Shown: positions 1-9,399 of the stretch, one piece after another
Position numbering within the stretch: position 1 is the first letter of the stretch
Layout of the letters: each line of letters starts with the position of its first letter
Assembly: GCA_900468535.1 (NCBI GenBank)
Contig: UBTY01000030.1
Location: 1-64,000 of the forward strand
Source: Hyphomicrobiales bacterium
Lineage (GTDB): Bacteria > Pseudomonadota > Alphaproteobacteria > Rhizobiales > Rhizobiaceae
Direction: 5' to 3'
Length of the DNA stretch: 64,000 bases
Position numbers and translations under genes: made by a program
The notes under the pieces: model-generated
Database searches by the model: none
What the model saw: only the letters and a program-made list of their open reading frames with translations
What the model was told of the DNA's origin: nothing

Positions 1-3000
1 CCGGCACGGTGCAGGTCGATATCATCGACGGCAAGCCGTCGATCAGCGGTGATGCGCAGGCCGTGAACCTGCTCGCCAACGGCAATTTCAAGGATGACGG
101 CTGGCAGCAGCAGGGCTGGGACAATGGCGGCTACGCTGGCTCGGCAACAGGTGGAATCGGCTGGAAGGTCGAAGGCACGGGCGGTCCGGTGCAGCTCGAG
201 CGCGTCAGCGATGGCTATATGGGCATGCACACCTCCAACGGTGCGCCGATGGTCGACATGGGCTCCTCGCCCGGCAATACCACCATCTCGCAGGACATTG
301 TGGGTCTGAAGGCCGGTGAAACGCTGGCGTTGAGCTTCGAAGTCGGTTCTCCAGACACGAACTCTGCCAAGCTGCTCGTCTACTGGAACGGCGAACTCGT
401 CGGCACGTACGACCAGCTCTCTGGAATGAAGCTGGTAACGATTGAAGGCCTGGTCGCCTCCGACACCGGCAACAACCAGCTGACGTTCAAGGAAGTCGGA
501 ACGTCCGACAACACGGGCACCTACCTTGCCAACATCAGCCTGACTGAAAGCTCCAACGTTCCGGTCTTCACGGCCGCGATCGACGAAGACGCCAAGACCT
601 TCTCGTTCGAACTTGCCGAGGGCAAGCAGTTCTCCTTCGGCGCCGATGGCAAGGGTGGGGTAACGCTGGGTGCGGCGACGGTAGCCTCCGCTGGCGGCAT
701 CGCGCTGGCCCTGCCGGAAAAGGCCTACTCCTACGTGGACGGCCACATTGTTATCGACTCAAGCTACGTGCAGTCGCTGAACGCCGGCGAGATTGCCACA
801 ATCACCATCCCGTTCACCGTCACCGACTCCGATGGCGACAGCAAGACCGGTGTCTATCAGATCACCGTCACCGGTGAGAACGACGCAGCCACGATCTCTG
901 GAACCGCTACAGGCGCTGTCACGGAAGACGCAATCGACCTCACGACTGGCAGCACGCTCAAGATCGTCGACGTCGATCACGGCGAAGCCCATTTCCAGAC
1001 GCCTGCCTCGCTCGCAGGCACATACGGCACCTTCAGCTTCAACACGGCGACCGGCGAGTGGACCTACGCGCTGGATAATGCCAAGGCGCAAGAACTCCGC
1101 CAGGGCCAGGCCTATGATGAAAAGCTGACGGTTGTCTCCGCTGACGGCACGGCGGCCCAGACCATCACCGTCACGGTTACCGGCGTCAACGACGCGCCGC
1201 ACCTTTCGGCTTCGACCGCGAGCTGGACCTACACCGACACCGCCGCAGACGACAAGTTCCAGACGGTCACCGGCCAGCTGACGTCCGTTGATGCGGACAA
1301 GGGCGATACCGCCACCTACGGCATTAGCGGTGCCGGCGTCACCACGGGAAGCTTCATCAACGGCGCTTACGACACCGCCAAGGTCGGTAGCTACGGCACG
1401 CTCTATCTGAACAGCGCGACCGGCGCCTACAGCTACGTTCCGAACGATGGTGCCATCGAGGGTCTGAAGTCCAAGACTTCCGAAACCTTCGACGTAACAG
1501 TCAAGGACGGCGCGGGCGCGACCGACAGCGAAACGCTGACGGTCAATCTTCTCGGCGCGAACGACAAGCCCGAGATCTCTGCATCGCTGTCAGGTGTGAC
1601 CTATCACGACACCTCTGCCGACGACACGTTCTCCGTAGCGACCGGAAACCTCTCCTCGACCGACCGTGACACGGGCGACAGCGCGACCTACGGCGTCAAC
1701 GGTGGTGTTGCCTCCAGCGCCCGCGAAGGCTTCGACGTTGCCAAGACCGGCAGCTACGGCACGCTGTACGTCAACAGCACGACGGGCGCCTACATCTATG
1801 TTCCGAACGATACGGCGATCGAAGGCCGCAAGTCGGATACACAGGAAAGCTTTGCGCTGACTGTAACCGATGGCTCGGGCGCAACCAGCAGCACGAACTT
1901 CGTCGTCAACATCGACGCAGCAAACGACAAGCCGGAACTTTCTCCGGTCAAGCTGTCCTTCACCGATACTGCCGCCAACGACAGCTTCCAGTCCGTCAAG
2001 GGCACCCTTATTTCGACCGACCGTGACACCGGCGACAGCGCCAGGTACAGCATCGTCGGCGGATCATCGACGTACTACAAGTCTGGCGGCACCGTCTACG
2101 ACGTCAAGATCGACGGCAAGTACGGCACGCTCTATGTCGACAGTAAGTCTGGCGCCTACATCTATCAGCCCGACGACGGCGCGATCGAAGGCCGCAAAAC
2201 CGACACGTCCGAAACCTTCACGATCAAGGTCACCGACGGCTCCAACGCCACCGACACCGCGAGCTTCACGGTCGATATTCATGGCGCCAACGACACGCCG
2301 GAACTCTACGCGACGCTCACCAAGATCACCTACACCGACACCGCGGGCGACGATATCTTCTTCGCACGTGCCGGTACGCTCTACTCCAGCGACCGCGACG
2401 CCTTCGATCGCCCGACCTACGGTGTCACCGGCGGTACGGCATCCAATGTCTGGGGTTACGACGTTGCCAAGGCCGGTACCTACGGCACCCTCTACCTGAA
2501 CAGCTTCACCGGCGACTATATCTACGTCCCGAAGGACGGTGCCATCGAGGCTCTGAAGTCCCTGGCGTCTGAAACCTTCAACCTGACGGTCACCGACGAG
2601 TCGGGCGCTTCCGCCAAGGAAGTACTGACGATCAATGTCGAAGGCACAAACGACCGGCCGGAGATTTCGGCATCGCTGTCAGGCGTGACCTATAATGACA
2701 CGTCTGCTGACGACAGCTTCTCGACGGCAAGCGGCAAGCTGACCTCCACCGACCGTGATGCCGGCGACACTGCCACCTACGGCGTCAGTGGTGGCATCGC
2801 CTCCAATGCCCGCGAAGGCTTCGACGTTGCCAAGACCGGCAGCTACGGCACGCTCTACATCAACAGCAAGACGGGTGCTTACACCTACGTTCCGAACGAT
2901 GCCGCGATCGAAGGCCGCAAGACGGACACGCAGGAAAAATTCACGCTGACCGTAACCGACGGTTCGGGCGCAACGGACAGCACGGATTTCACCGTCAAGA

Positions 3001-6000
3001 TCGACGCCGCCAACGACAAGCCGGAGCTGACCCCCGTTAGCATCGCCTTCACTGACACGGCTGCAGACGATACCTTCCAGCCCGTCAAGGGCAAGCTTGT
3101 CTCGACGGACCGCGACACCGGCGACACCGCCAAGTACAGCATCGTCGGCGGATCCTCGACGAACTACACGACAGGCGGCATCGCCTACGACGTGAAGATC
3201 GCCGGCAAGTACGGCACCCTCTATCTCGACAGCAAGTCGGGTGCCTACATCTACCAGCCAGACGACAGCGCCATCGAGAAGACCAAGACCGAAACGAGCG
3301 AAAGCTTCCAGATCAAGGTCACCGACGGCTCCAATGCCTCCGACACGCAGACCTTCACAGTCGCGATCCACGGGGCCAACGATACGCCGGTGCTCTCGGC
3401 GACCGTAACGAGCGCCGTCTACAACGACACGTCGATCGACGACACGTTCTACGCGGTGAAGGGCAATCTCAGCTCCACCGATCGCGACGCCAACGAAACG
3501 GCTACCTACGGTGTATCCGGCGGGACCTCTTCGAATGCGCTCGCCGGCTACAACGTCGCCAAGGCAGGCAGCTATGGCACGCTGTATGTCAACAGCAGCA
3601 CCGGCGCTTATACCTATGTGCCGAACGACGCTGCGATCGAGGGCCTCAAGGCTGCCGACAAGGAAAACTTCACGCTGACCGTCACCGACAAGTCGGGCGC
3701 GACCGACAGCAAGGTGTTCGAAGTCACCGTAAACGGTGTCAACGACACCGCGAGCATTTCCGGCAATGCCCAGGGCAGCGTCAAGGAAGACGTGATGCTA
3801 GCGACCGGCGGTACCGTGACGGTCAATGACCGTGACGCCGGCGACGCGCACTTCCAGACGCCAGCCAGCCTTGCCGGCAACTACGGCACGTTCACCTTCG
3901 ATACGGCGACCGGCGCCTGGACCTACAAGCTCGACAACGGCAGCAACGCGGTCCAGAGCCTCAACGGCACCGACCAGGTGAAGGATGAGATCACGGTCAA
4001 GTCCGCCGACGGCACCGCATCGCAGGTGATCTCGGTCACCATCTCCGGCACCAACGACGCAGCCGTCATCGGCGAACCGACAAAGACCGAGGTGATCGAA
4101 GACTACAAGGTCGACAAGGGCTTTCTGAGCGTATCGGGCACGATCAGCGTCTCCGACGTCGATCACGACCAGTCTTCGTTCCAGACGGGCGTAAGCAGCA
4201 AGGGCGTCACGCTCGGACAGCTGATCCTCAGCTCGAACGGTGCCTACACCTACTCGGTCTCGGCGAGCGCGGTTCAATACCTGGGCGATGAAGAAACGAA
4301 GGTCGAAACCTTCATCATCAAGTCCTACGATGGCACCGAGAAGGAAGTCAGCTTCACCATCATCGGTACCAACGACACGCCTTACATCCAGTCGGTCGAT
4401 GCGGCCGGCTTGGTGAAGGAAGTCGCTGGCCAGACAGGTTCGTCGACCCTGCTGCATGCCGATCAGACGATCGTCTTCGGCGACGGCGACATCCATGACA
4501 CGCACACGCTGCAGATCACCGAAGTCTCGACGACGGCAGCGAACGGCAAGTTCCTCGGCACCGCCGTTTCGCAGATCCTCGACGCCGTTGGCAATGCGGA
4601 TGGTAGCGGCCGCCAGGCGCAGCTGAACTTCACCGTCGCCGACAAGGACGTCGACTTTCTGGCTGCCGATGAAACCATCGTGCAGACCTACAAGGTCGCC
4701 ATCGTCGATCAGAACGGCGTTGCTACAGGTTACCAGACGGTCAAGATCACGATCGTCGGCACGAACGATACCGCCTCGATCAGCGGCACGGCAACCGGCA
4801 CGGTTGCCGAAGACGGCGCGGTTCAGGCGGCCTCGGGCAAGCTGACGGTGACCGACGTCGACACCGGTGAAGCACACTTCCAGGCTGCGGCTCCGGCATC
4901 GCTTGCCGGCACCTACGGCACGTTCAGCTTCAACGCGTCGACCGGCGAATGGAGCTACGCGCTCAACAACGCCGGTTCGAAGGTCCAGTCTCTCACGGGC
5001 ACGGATGTTGTCTTCGATACGCTGACGGTCAAGTCTGCTGATGGTACGGCTGAGCAGGTGATCAAGGTCACCATCAACGGCACCAACGACGGTGCAGCCA
5101 TCAGCGGCACGACGAGCGGCTCCGTCACGGAAGACGGCGCGGTCCAGACGGCGACCGGCACGCTGACGGTAACCGATGTGGATACGGGCGAGGCGCACTT
5201 CCAGGCCGCGGCTCCGGGTTCGCTTGCCGGCACCTACGGCACCTTCAGCTTCAACGAGGCGACGGGCTTATGGGGTTATACGCTCAACAACGCTGCCGCG
5301 AACGTTCAGGCTCTGAAGAGCACGGATACGGTCACCGATACGTTGACGGTAAAGTCTCTCGACGGCACGTCGCAGGTCGTTACGGTCACAATCCACGGCG
5401 CCGACGAAGCAGCCATTCCTGTGAGTGCCGTTGAATCAACCTCGGCAAACGGGCGCTATGCCTTCGCGGACGACAGCGATCTTCCGAAGGTCATCAACTT
5501 CGCGGTCTCTTCGCTGTTCAGCGGCGGGGTTGGTCCGATGACCTACACCTTCGAGAAGATTTCCGCCACGGATTCCGACACTTGGTTGACCAAGGGTGCC
5601 ATGGTTACTGGCAATCCAAACGCCTGGACCCCCTCGGACTGGGACGGCGACGCAGGTCTCTACGTTTACCGCGTGACTGCGACAGACAGCACCGGTGCCC
5701 AGCAGAGCACCTATGTCTCGTTCAGCGCGCTTGCTCTGGGCGGCGAAGCAATTACCGTTACGAATAGCGGGAACAACAGCAGCTCATATTCCTACGCAAA
5801 CGCCGACTATGGCGATCTGATCATCCTTGATGGCAACGCACCCAACAAGACGCTTTCGGCGGGTGGCGGACATGACGTGGTGATCGGCAACAGCGATGGA
5901 AACACCATCGACGGCGGCTCTGGCGACGATGCCATCTTCGGCATGGCCGGAAACGACACGCTGCTCGGCGGCTCGGGCAACGATTTCATCGATGGCGGCG

Positions 6001-8282
6001 ACGGCGACGACACGATCACCGGCGGCTCGGGCGATGACGTATTGCTCGGTGGCGCAGGCGACGATACGTTCAACTACACGATCGGCGACGGAGCTGACAT
6101 CATCGTTGGCGGCACCGGTACGGATAAGGTAGTAATCACCGGCACGTCCGGTGGCGACACGCTGAACGCGCTGGTTTCCGGCGGTGTCCTGACCCAGTTC
6201 AACGGCAGCACGCTCGAGAGTGTCGAACTCGTTACAGCCAATCTTCTGGGAGGTACGGATCTTCTCTCCTACTCGGCGACGACCGAGGGCGTTACCGTCA
6301 ATCTCTCGACGGGATCGGCAACCGGCTTCACCTCGATCTCGGGTATCGAGAACGTTACCGGCGGATCCGGTAACGATACGCTGACAGGCGATGCAAACGC
6401 CAACGTCCTCATCGGCGGAGCCGGCAACGACACGCTCACGGGCGGCGGCGGCAACGACACGTTGACCGGCGGCACAGGAGACGACACCTTCGTTGTCGAT
6501 GCAGGCACCGACACCGTGACCGACCTTTCGGGCGGCGACATCCTCAAGGTATCGACCGGCGCAACGGCCAACGTCACGGCGACATCCGACTGGACTGCGA
6601 CGAACGCAACGGTCAATGCCGGCACCGCGACGATCGATGCCAAGGGAAGCGATATTAGTGTCGCCAATGCAGGTGGAAGCAGTGGTTGGACGCTGACAAA
6701 CAGCGCGTCCGCCGCGAGCGTTCTCACAGGCTCGTCGCGTGCGGATACTATTCGCTCTGGAACGGCGGGGGACACGATCAACGCGGGAAGTGGGGCAGAT
6801 ACTGTTGTCATTGATGCCGGCACTGTCAGCAACAGACAGTGGACTGTCGACTTGGGTGCAGGTGACTCGGCATCTGATACATTGCTTTTCAAGCATGACT
6901 CAGTTGCCGGTGGTCGCAACACGTTTGCAACGGTCGCGAACTTCGCCACGTCGGGCACTGTGGACAAGATTGCCCTTGAGGTTAACGGTACGAGCATCGG
7001 CGTCGGCTTCAAGTCGATCGACGCATCGAACGTCAATCTCACCTCGAGCGACAAAAACAAGGTGATCGAGATTACGTCCTTCGTAAGTTCGTCCCTTAAT
7101 GACGACACCTCGACCAGCGCAAGCTCCGTGAAGGCCGCGATCGCCAACGCGATTGGAAGCATCTCAGCGGGGACCTACGAGGTTGTGGTATACTCCGGTA
7201 CGGGTAGCAACGCAGATGCTGGCATTTATCTCCTGACAATCGGTGGTAGCGGCACAAGCAATCTGTTGGCGAACTCCTCCAACTATACCCTAGATCATGT
7301 TATGACATTGAGCGGGGTCGGTTATGGAAAGCTCGACACTGCCAACTTTACCACGTCAGCCATCGACCCGATCATCCTCGACCTCGACCACAACGGCATC
7401 GCGCTGACCACGCTCGACCAGGGCGTCCAGTTCGACATCAATGCCGACGGTCACAAGGATCAGATCGCTTGGACGGCAGGCACGGATGGCATCCTGGCCT
7501 ACGACGTGGATGGCAACGGCACGATCGACAACGGCACCGAGATCTTCTCGCCGCACTTTGCCGGTGGTACCTATGCCGATGGCCTGGCGGCGCTGGCAAC
7601 GCTCGACAGCAACCACGATGGCAAGATCGATGCCAATGACGAGGCTTTCGCAAAGCTCACCATCTGGCAGGACCTGAACCACAACGGCATCACCGATGCC
7701 GGCGAGCTCTCGAGCCTCGCGGATCATTCGATCGCCAGCATCTCGTTGGATGCCAGCGCGACTGATCACTCGATCAACGGCCAGTCGGTCCTGGCGGACG
7801 GCAGCTACACCCTGACGGACGGCTCTACCGGCCACTTCGTCGAGGTGGCCTTCGACACCACGCTCGGCGGCACCACGGACACCAACAGCGTCCACTCGCT
7901 GATCGGCACCGATGGCGACGACACGCTGGCCGGCAGCGGCGGCATGTTCACCCTCACGGGCGGAGCAGGGGCTGATACCTTCGTTCTCGACGCGGATGCG
8001 CTTGGGGATGTCAAGCTCGCTGACGTGATCACCGACTACAAGGCCAGCGAAGGCGACACGCTCGATGTGTCGAAGCTTCTCGACAGCCTACTCGGTCACC
8101 AGGCAACCGAAGCCGAGGCGCTTGCCAGCGTCAAGACAACGGTATCGGGTGCCGACACCGTGGTCAGCGTCAACGCAAACGGTGCCTGGCACGAAGTGGC
8201 GGTTCTCCAGAACACCACGGAAGCGGTCAAGATCCTGTTCGACGACAAGCACGACACGACCACCGCGCCGCACGTCGGCTGA
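1..8282 (+). CDS. Giant VCBS/RTX-type surface adhesin, type I secreted (5' truncated by window)
   Basis: The frame is open from base 3, so the visible ~2760 residues are the C-terminal part of a larger protein; the GTG at base 9 is probably internal. In order: a lectin/CBM-like stretch (nt 60-540), about 13 VCBS/cadherin-like repeats of ~100-120 residues (nt 890-5405, many ending in a G-x-N-D motif), an Ig-like segment (5450-5720), two blocks of GGxGxDxxx calcium nonapeptides (5850-6070 and 6350-6490), EF-hand-like D-x-D-x-N-G loops (7370-7720) and a C-terminal GGAGADTF-plus-FDD tail typical of type I secretion substrates. Such proteins are exported by TolC/HlyB/HlyD-type machines and mediate attachment or biofilm. 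The exporter genes and a LapG-like protease follow, which supports a Lap-type adhesin. An N-terminal retention and cleavage module would lie upstream of the window. Confidence 0.93.
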   Translation, partial: GTVQVDIIDGKPSISGDAQAVNLLANGNFKDDGWQQQGWDNGGYAGSATGGIGWKVEGTGGPVQLERVSDGYMGMHTSNGAPMVDMGSSPGNTTISQDIVGLKAGETLALSFEVGSPDTNSAKLLVYWNGELVGTYDQLSGMKLVTIEGLVASDTGNNQLTFKEVGTSDNTGTYLANISLTESSNVPVFTAAIDEDAKTFSFELAEGKQFSFGADGKGGVTLGAATVASAGGIALALPEKAYSYVDGHIVIDSSYVQSLNAGEIATITIPFTVTDSDGDSKTGVYQITVTGENDAATISGTATGAVTEDAIDLTTGSTLKIVDVDHGEAHFQTPASLAGTYGTFSFNTATGEWTYALDNAKAQELRQGQAYDEKLTVVSADGTAAQTITVTVTGVNDAPHLSASTASWTYTDTAADDKFQTVTGQLTSVDADKGDTATYGISGAGVTTGSFINGAYDTAKVGSYGTLYLNSATGAYSYVPNDGAIEGLKSKTSETFDVTVKDGAGATDSETLTVNLLGANDKPEISASLSGVTYHDTSADDTFSVATGNLSSTDRDTGDSATYGVNGGVASSAREGFDVAKTGSYGTLYVNSTTGAYIYVPNDTAIEGRKSDTQESFALTVTDGSGATSSTNFVVNIDAANDKPELSPVKLSFTDTAANDSFQSVKGTLISTDRDTGDSARYSIVGGSSTYYKSGGTVYDVKIDGKYGTLYVDSKSGAYIYQPDDGAIEGRKTDTSETFTIKVTDGSNATDTASFTVDIHGANDTPELYATLTKITYTDTAGDDIFFARAGTLYSSDRDAFDRPTYGVTGGTASNVWGYDVAKAGTYGTLYLNSFTGDYIYVPKDGAIEALKSLASETFNLTVTDESGASAKEVLTINVEGTNDRPEISASLSGVTYNDTSADDSFSTASGKLTSTDRDAGDTATYGVSGGIASNAREGFDVAKTGSYGTLYINSKTGAYTYVPNDAAIEGRKTDTQEKFTLTVTDGSGATDSTDFTVKIDAANDKPELTPVSIAFTDTAADDTFQPVKGKLVSTDRDTGDTAKYSIVGGSSTNYTTGGIAYDVKIAGKYGTLYLDSKSGAYIYQPDDSAIEKTKTETSESFQIKVTDGSNASDTQTFTVAIHGANDTPVLSATVTSAVYNDTSIDDTFYAVKGNLSSTDRDANETATYGVSGGTSSNALAGYNVAKAGSYGTLYVNSSTGAYTYVPNDAAIEGLKAADKENFTLTVTDKSGATDSKVFEVTVNGVNDTASISGNAQGSVKEDVMLATGGTVTVNDRDAGDAHFQTPASLAGNYGTFTFDTATGAWTYKLDNGSNAVQSLNGTDQVKDEITVKSADGTASQVISVTISGTNDAAVIGEPTKTEVIEDYKVDKGFLSVSGTISVSDVDHDQSSFQTGVSSKGVTLGQLILSSNGAYTYSVSASAVQYLGDEETKVETFIIKSYDGTEKEVSFTIIGTNDTPYIQSVDAAGLVKEVAGQTGSSTLLHADQTIVFGDGDIHDTHTLQITEVSTTAANGKFLGTAVSQILDAVGNADGSGRQAQLNFTVADKDVDFLAADETIVQTYKVAIVDQNGVATGYQTVKITIVGTNDTASISGTATGTVAEDGAVQAASGKLTVTDVDTGEAHFQAAAPASLAGTYGTFSFNASTGEWSYALNNAGSKVQSLTGTDVVFDTLTVKSADGTAEQVIKVTINGTNDGAAISGTTSGSVTEDGAVQTATGTLTVTDVDTGEAHFQAAAPGSLAGTYGTFSFNEATGLWGYTLNNAAANVQALKSTDTVTDTLTVKSLDGTSQVVTVTIHGADEAAIPVSAVESTSANGRYAFADDSDLPKVINFAVSSLFSGGVGPMTYTFEKISATDSDTWLTKGAMVTGNPNAWTPSDWDGDAGLYVYRVTATDSTGAQQSTYVSFSALALGGEAITVTNSGNNSSSYSYANADYGDLIILDGNAPNKTLSAGGGHDVVIGNSDGNTIDGGSGDDAIFGMAGNDTLLGGSGNDFIDGGDGDDTITGGSGDDVLLGGAGDDTFNYTIGDGADIIVGGTGTDKVVITGTSGGDTLNALVSGGVLTQFNGSTLESVELVTANLLGGTDLLSYSATTEGVTVNLSTGSATGFTSISGIENVTGGSGNDTLTGDANANVLIGGAGNDTLTGGGGNDTLTGGTGDDTFVVDAGTDTVTDLSGGDILKVSTGATANVTATSDWTATNATVNAGTATIDAKGSDISVANAGGSSGWTLTNSASAASVLTGSSRADTIRSGTAGDTINAGSGADTVVIDAGTVSNRQWTVDLGAGDSASDTLLFKHDSVAGGRNTFATVANFATSGTVDKIALEVNGTSIGVGFKSIDASNVNLTSSDKNKVIEITSFVSSSLNDDTSTSASSVKAAIANAIGSISAGTYEVVVYSGTGSNADAGIYLLTIGGSGTSNLLANSSNYTLDHVMTLSGVGYGKLDTANFTTSAIDPIILDLDHNGIALTTLDQGVQFDINADGHKDQIAWTAGTDGILAYDVDGNGTIDNGTEIFSPHFAGGTYADGLAALATLDSNHDGKIDANDEAFAKLTIWQDLNHNGITDAGELSSLADHSIASISLDASATDHSINGQSVLADGSYTLTDGSTGHFVEVAFDTTLGGTTDTNSVHSLIGTDGDDTLAGSGGMFTLTGGAGADTFVLDADALGDVKLADVITDYKASEGDTLDVSKLLDSLLGHQATEAEALASVKTTVSGADTVVSVNANGAWHEVAVLQNTTEAVKILFDDKHDTTTAPHVG
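890..5405 (+). repeat. Tandem VCBS-type repeats inside the adhesin, with a higher-order duplication
   Basis: About 13 repeat units are recognisable from recurring motifs such as SYGTLYVNS, YVPNDAAIEG and LTVTDGSGAT. Three successive units (about nt 1573-2660) recur in the same order as the next three (about 2660-3745), an A-B-C/A'-B'-C' block of roughly 1.09 kb. Another unit type, with GEAHFQ and SLAGTYGTF, appears at about 980, 3840, 4865 and 5185. Such arrays change length by recombination. Confidence 0.85.
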
Positions 8283-8316
8283 TTGCCGGAAGGCAGCGGA
8301 TGGTCCCAGAATCGCG

Positions 8317-8345
8317 AAAGAGGCGCTTTGGCGCCTCTTTCTGTT
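8317..8345 (+). terminator. Rho-independent terminator after the adhesin gene
   Basis: A perfect 10-bp stem AAAGAGGCGC/GCGCCTCTTT with a TTTG loop ends in a T-rich stretch, 34 bases after the adhesin stop. It lies between the adhesin and the convergent degenerate-GGDEF gene and could act on both strands. Confidence 0.85.
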
Positions 8346-8398
8346 TCCAGCGGGTAGGGAGTGGACTCTTGTTGCCTGCGAGGGGCATACAGCGGCTG

Positions 8399-9163
8399 CT
8401 AGGCGGCCGGAAGCCTCGAGATCGGCAACGCTTCGTCGCCGTCGGCGCCGCCGCGCTGCAGGGCCATGTCGTCGGCCAGCTGACGAATGTGGTTGAAGTC
8501 GGTCGGTCCTTCGAAGATCGCGCCGCCAAGGCGAATATCGATCGTCAGATGCGCTTCGCCGGCGGTGAAGGCGGCGTCCGAAACGCGTCTGCGGATGCGA
8601 GTGCCGACGTCCTGGGCGTTCTCGACGCTGGCGCCGGGCAGGAAGACGCCGAGCTCGTTCGAGGCAATGCGAGCCACCAGATCGCCGCTGCGAACCGAAG
8701 ACTGGATGATGGCGGCGAGCGACTGCATCACCGTGTCGGCCCACTGCGGGCCGTAGCGACGGCTGATTGCATCGAGCGAATCAATAACGACCGCGATCAT
8801 CACGCCACCGGCATCCGTGGCGATTCGCTTGCGCCTGTCGATGTAGTGTTCGACCGCCGCGGCGAAGGCCGTACCGTTCAAAGTTTTGGTCACGGCGTCG
8901 TGTCGCGTGGCAAAATTCAGCTTTTCCTGAAGGACGCGAATTTCTGCGCCTTTTAGTTGCAGCTTAATTAGAAGCGGAAATGCAACAAAAACTGAAATAA
9001 GCGCCGCGCCCGCGAATCCTACCAAAAATGGTCGGCCCGGCGCGACAAGGTTTAAGATAAGTAAAACCCCGACGGAAATCGCTGCAAGGCAGGCACTGCC
9101 AAGTGCAGCGTTCCGAAGAGCAGAAGCAATTGTGGCGGAAGAGTAACGCTGGCCAAAATTCAT
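8399..9163 (-). CDS. Membrane-anchored protein with degenerate GGDEF domain
   Basis: 254 residues. Two hydrophobic helices (about residues 20-42 and 46-68) with almost no periplasmic loop are followed by a GGDEF fold (about 85-235). The active-site signature reads ASNEL (residues 167-171) where GGDEF is expected, and the early metal-binding region is also altered, so diguanylate cyclase activity is unlikely. Degenerate GGDEF domains can bind GTP or c-di-GMP or act as scaffolds. The gene lies between the adhesin and its exporter, facing the adhesin, so a part in controlling adhesin export or display is plausible but inferred. It lacks the HAMP, EAL and periplasmic domains of LapD. Confidence 0.75.
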   Translation of the reverse strand: MNFGQRYSSATIASALRNAALGSACLAAISVGVLLILNLVAPGRPFLVGFAGAALISVFVAFPLLIKLQLKGAEIRVLQEKLNFATRHDAVTKTLNGTAFAAAVEHYIDRRKRIATDAGGVMIAVVIDSLDAISRRYGPQWADTVMQSLAAIIQSSVRSGDLVARIASNELGVFLPGASVENAQDVGTRIRRRVSDAAFTAGEAHLTIDIRLGGAIFEGPTDFNHIRQLADDMALQRGGADGDEALPISRLPAA

Positions 9164-9351
9164 CGCGGTTTCAAACCCGTTGGAAGTAACGCCAGATAAG
9201 CAGATGCGGGAAAACCCGGGATTAAAAAATCCTGTAAAATTCTCGCTTTAGGGCCTTTACGGTTAGGAATTAACTGTCTCCGTAGGAAGGACCTGTGCCG
9301 CAATTGGAATGTGGAAAAAATGGTGTTACTTCTTTGCCGAATTTAATTCTT

Positions 9352-9369
9352 CGGTATACGGGTACACCG
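9352..9369. promoter_or_regulatory. Candidate operator upstream of the type I secretion operon
   Basis: CGGTATAC-GG-GTACACCG is an 18-bp near-perfect inverted repeat (7 of 8 arm positions) ending about 30 bases before the tolC-like start. The last gene of the operon encodes a predicted ribbon-helix-helix protein, a class that binds short palindromes, so autoregulation here is a reasonable guess. Confidence 0.4.
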
Positions 9370-9399
9370 GTCGAATTTTGATGTTGAGGGGCATCCGTC

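Noticed and set aside
890-5405. Regular repeats considered as a CRISPR array or satellite
   Set aside because: The repeats are in-frame protein modules of 300-360 bp with diverged copies, not short direct repeats with spacers.
3798-6896. Long minus-strand open frames antisense to the adhesin (466 and 370 codons)
   Set aside because: They arise from the codon pattern of the repetitive, G+C-rich adhesin gene; their translations are Arg/Val/Asp-rich with no domain and no ribosome site.
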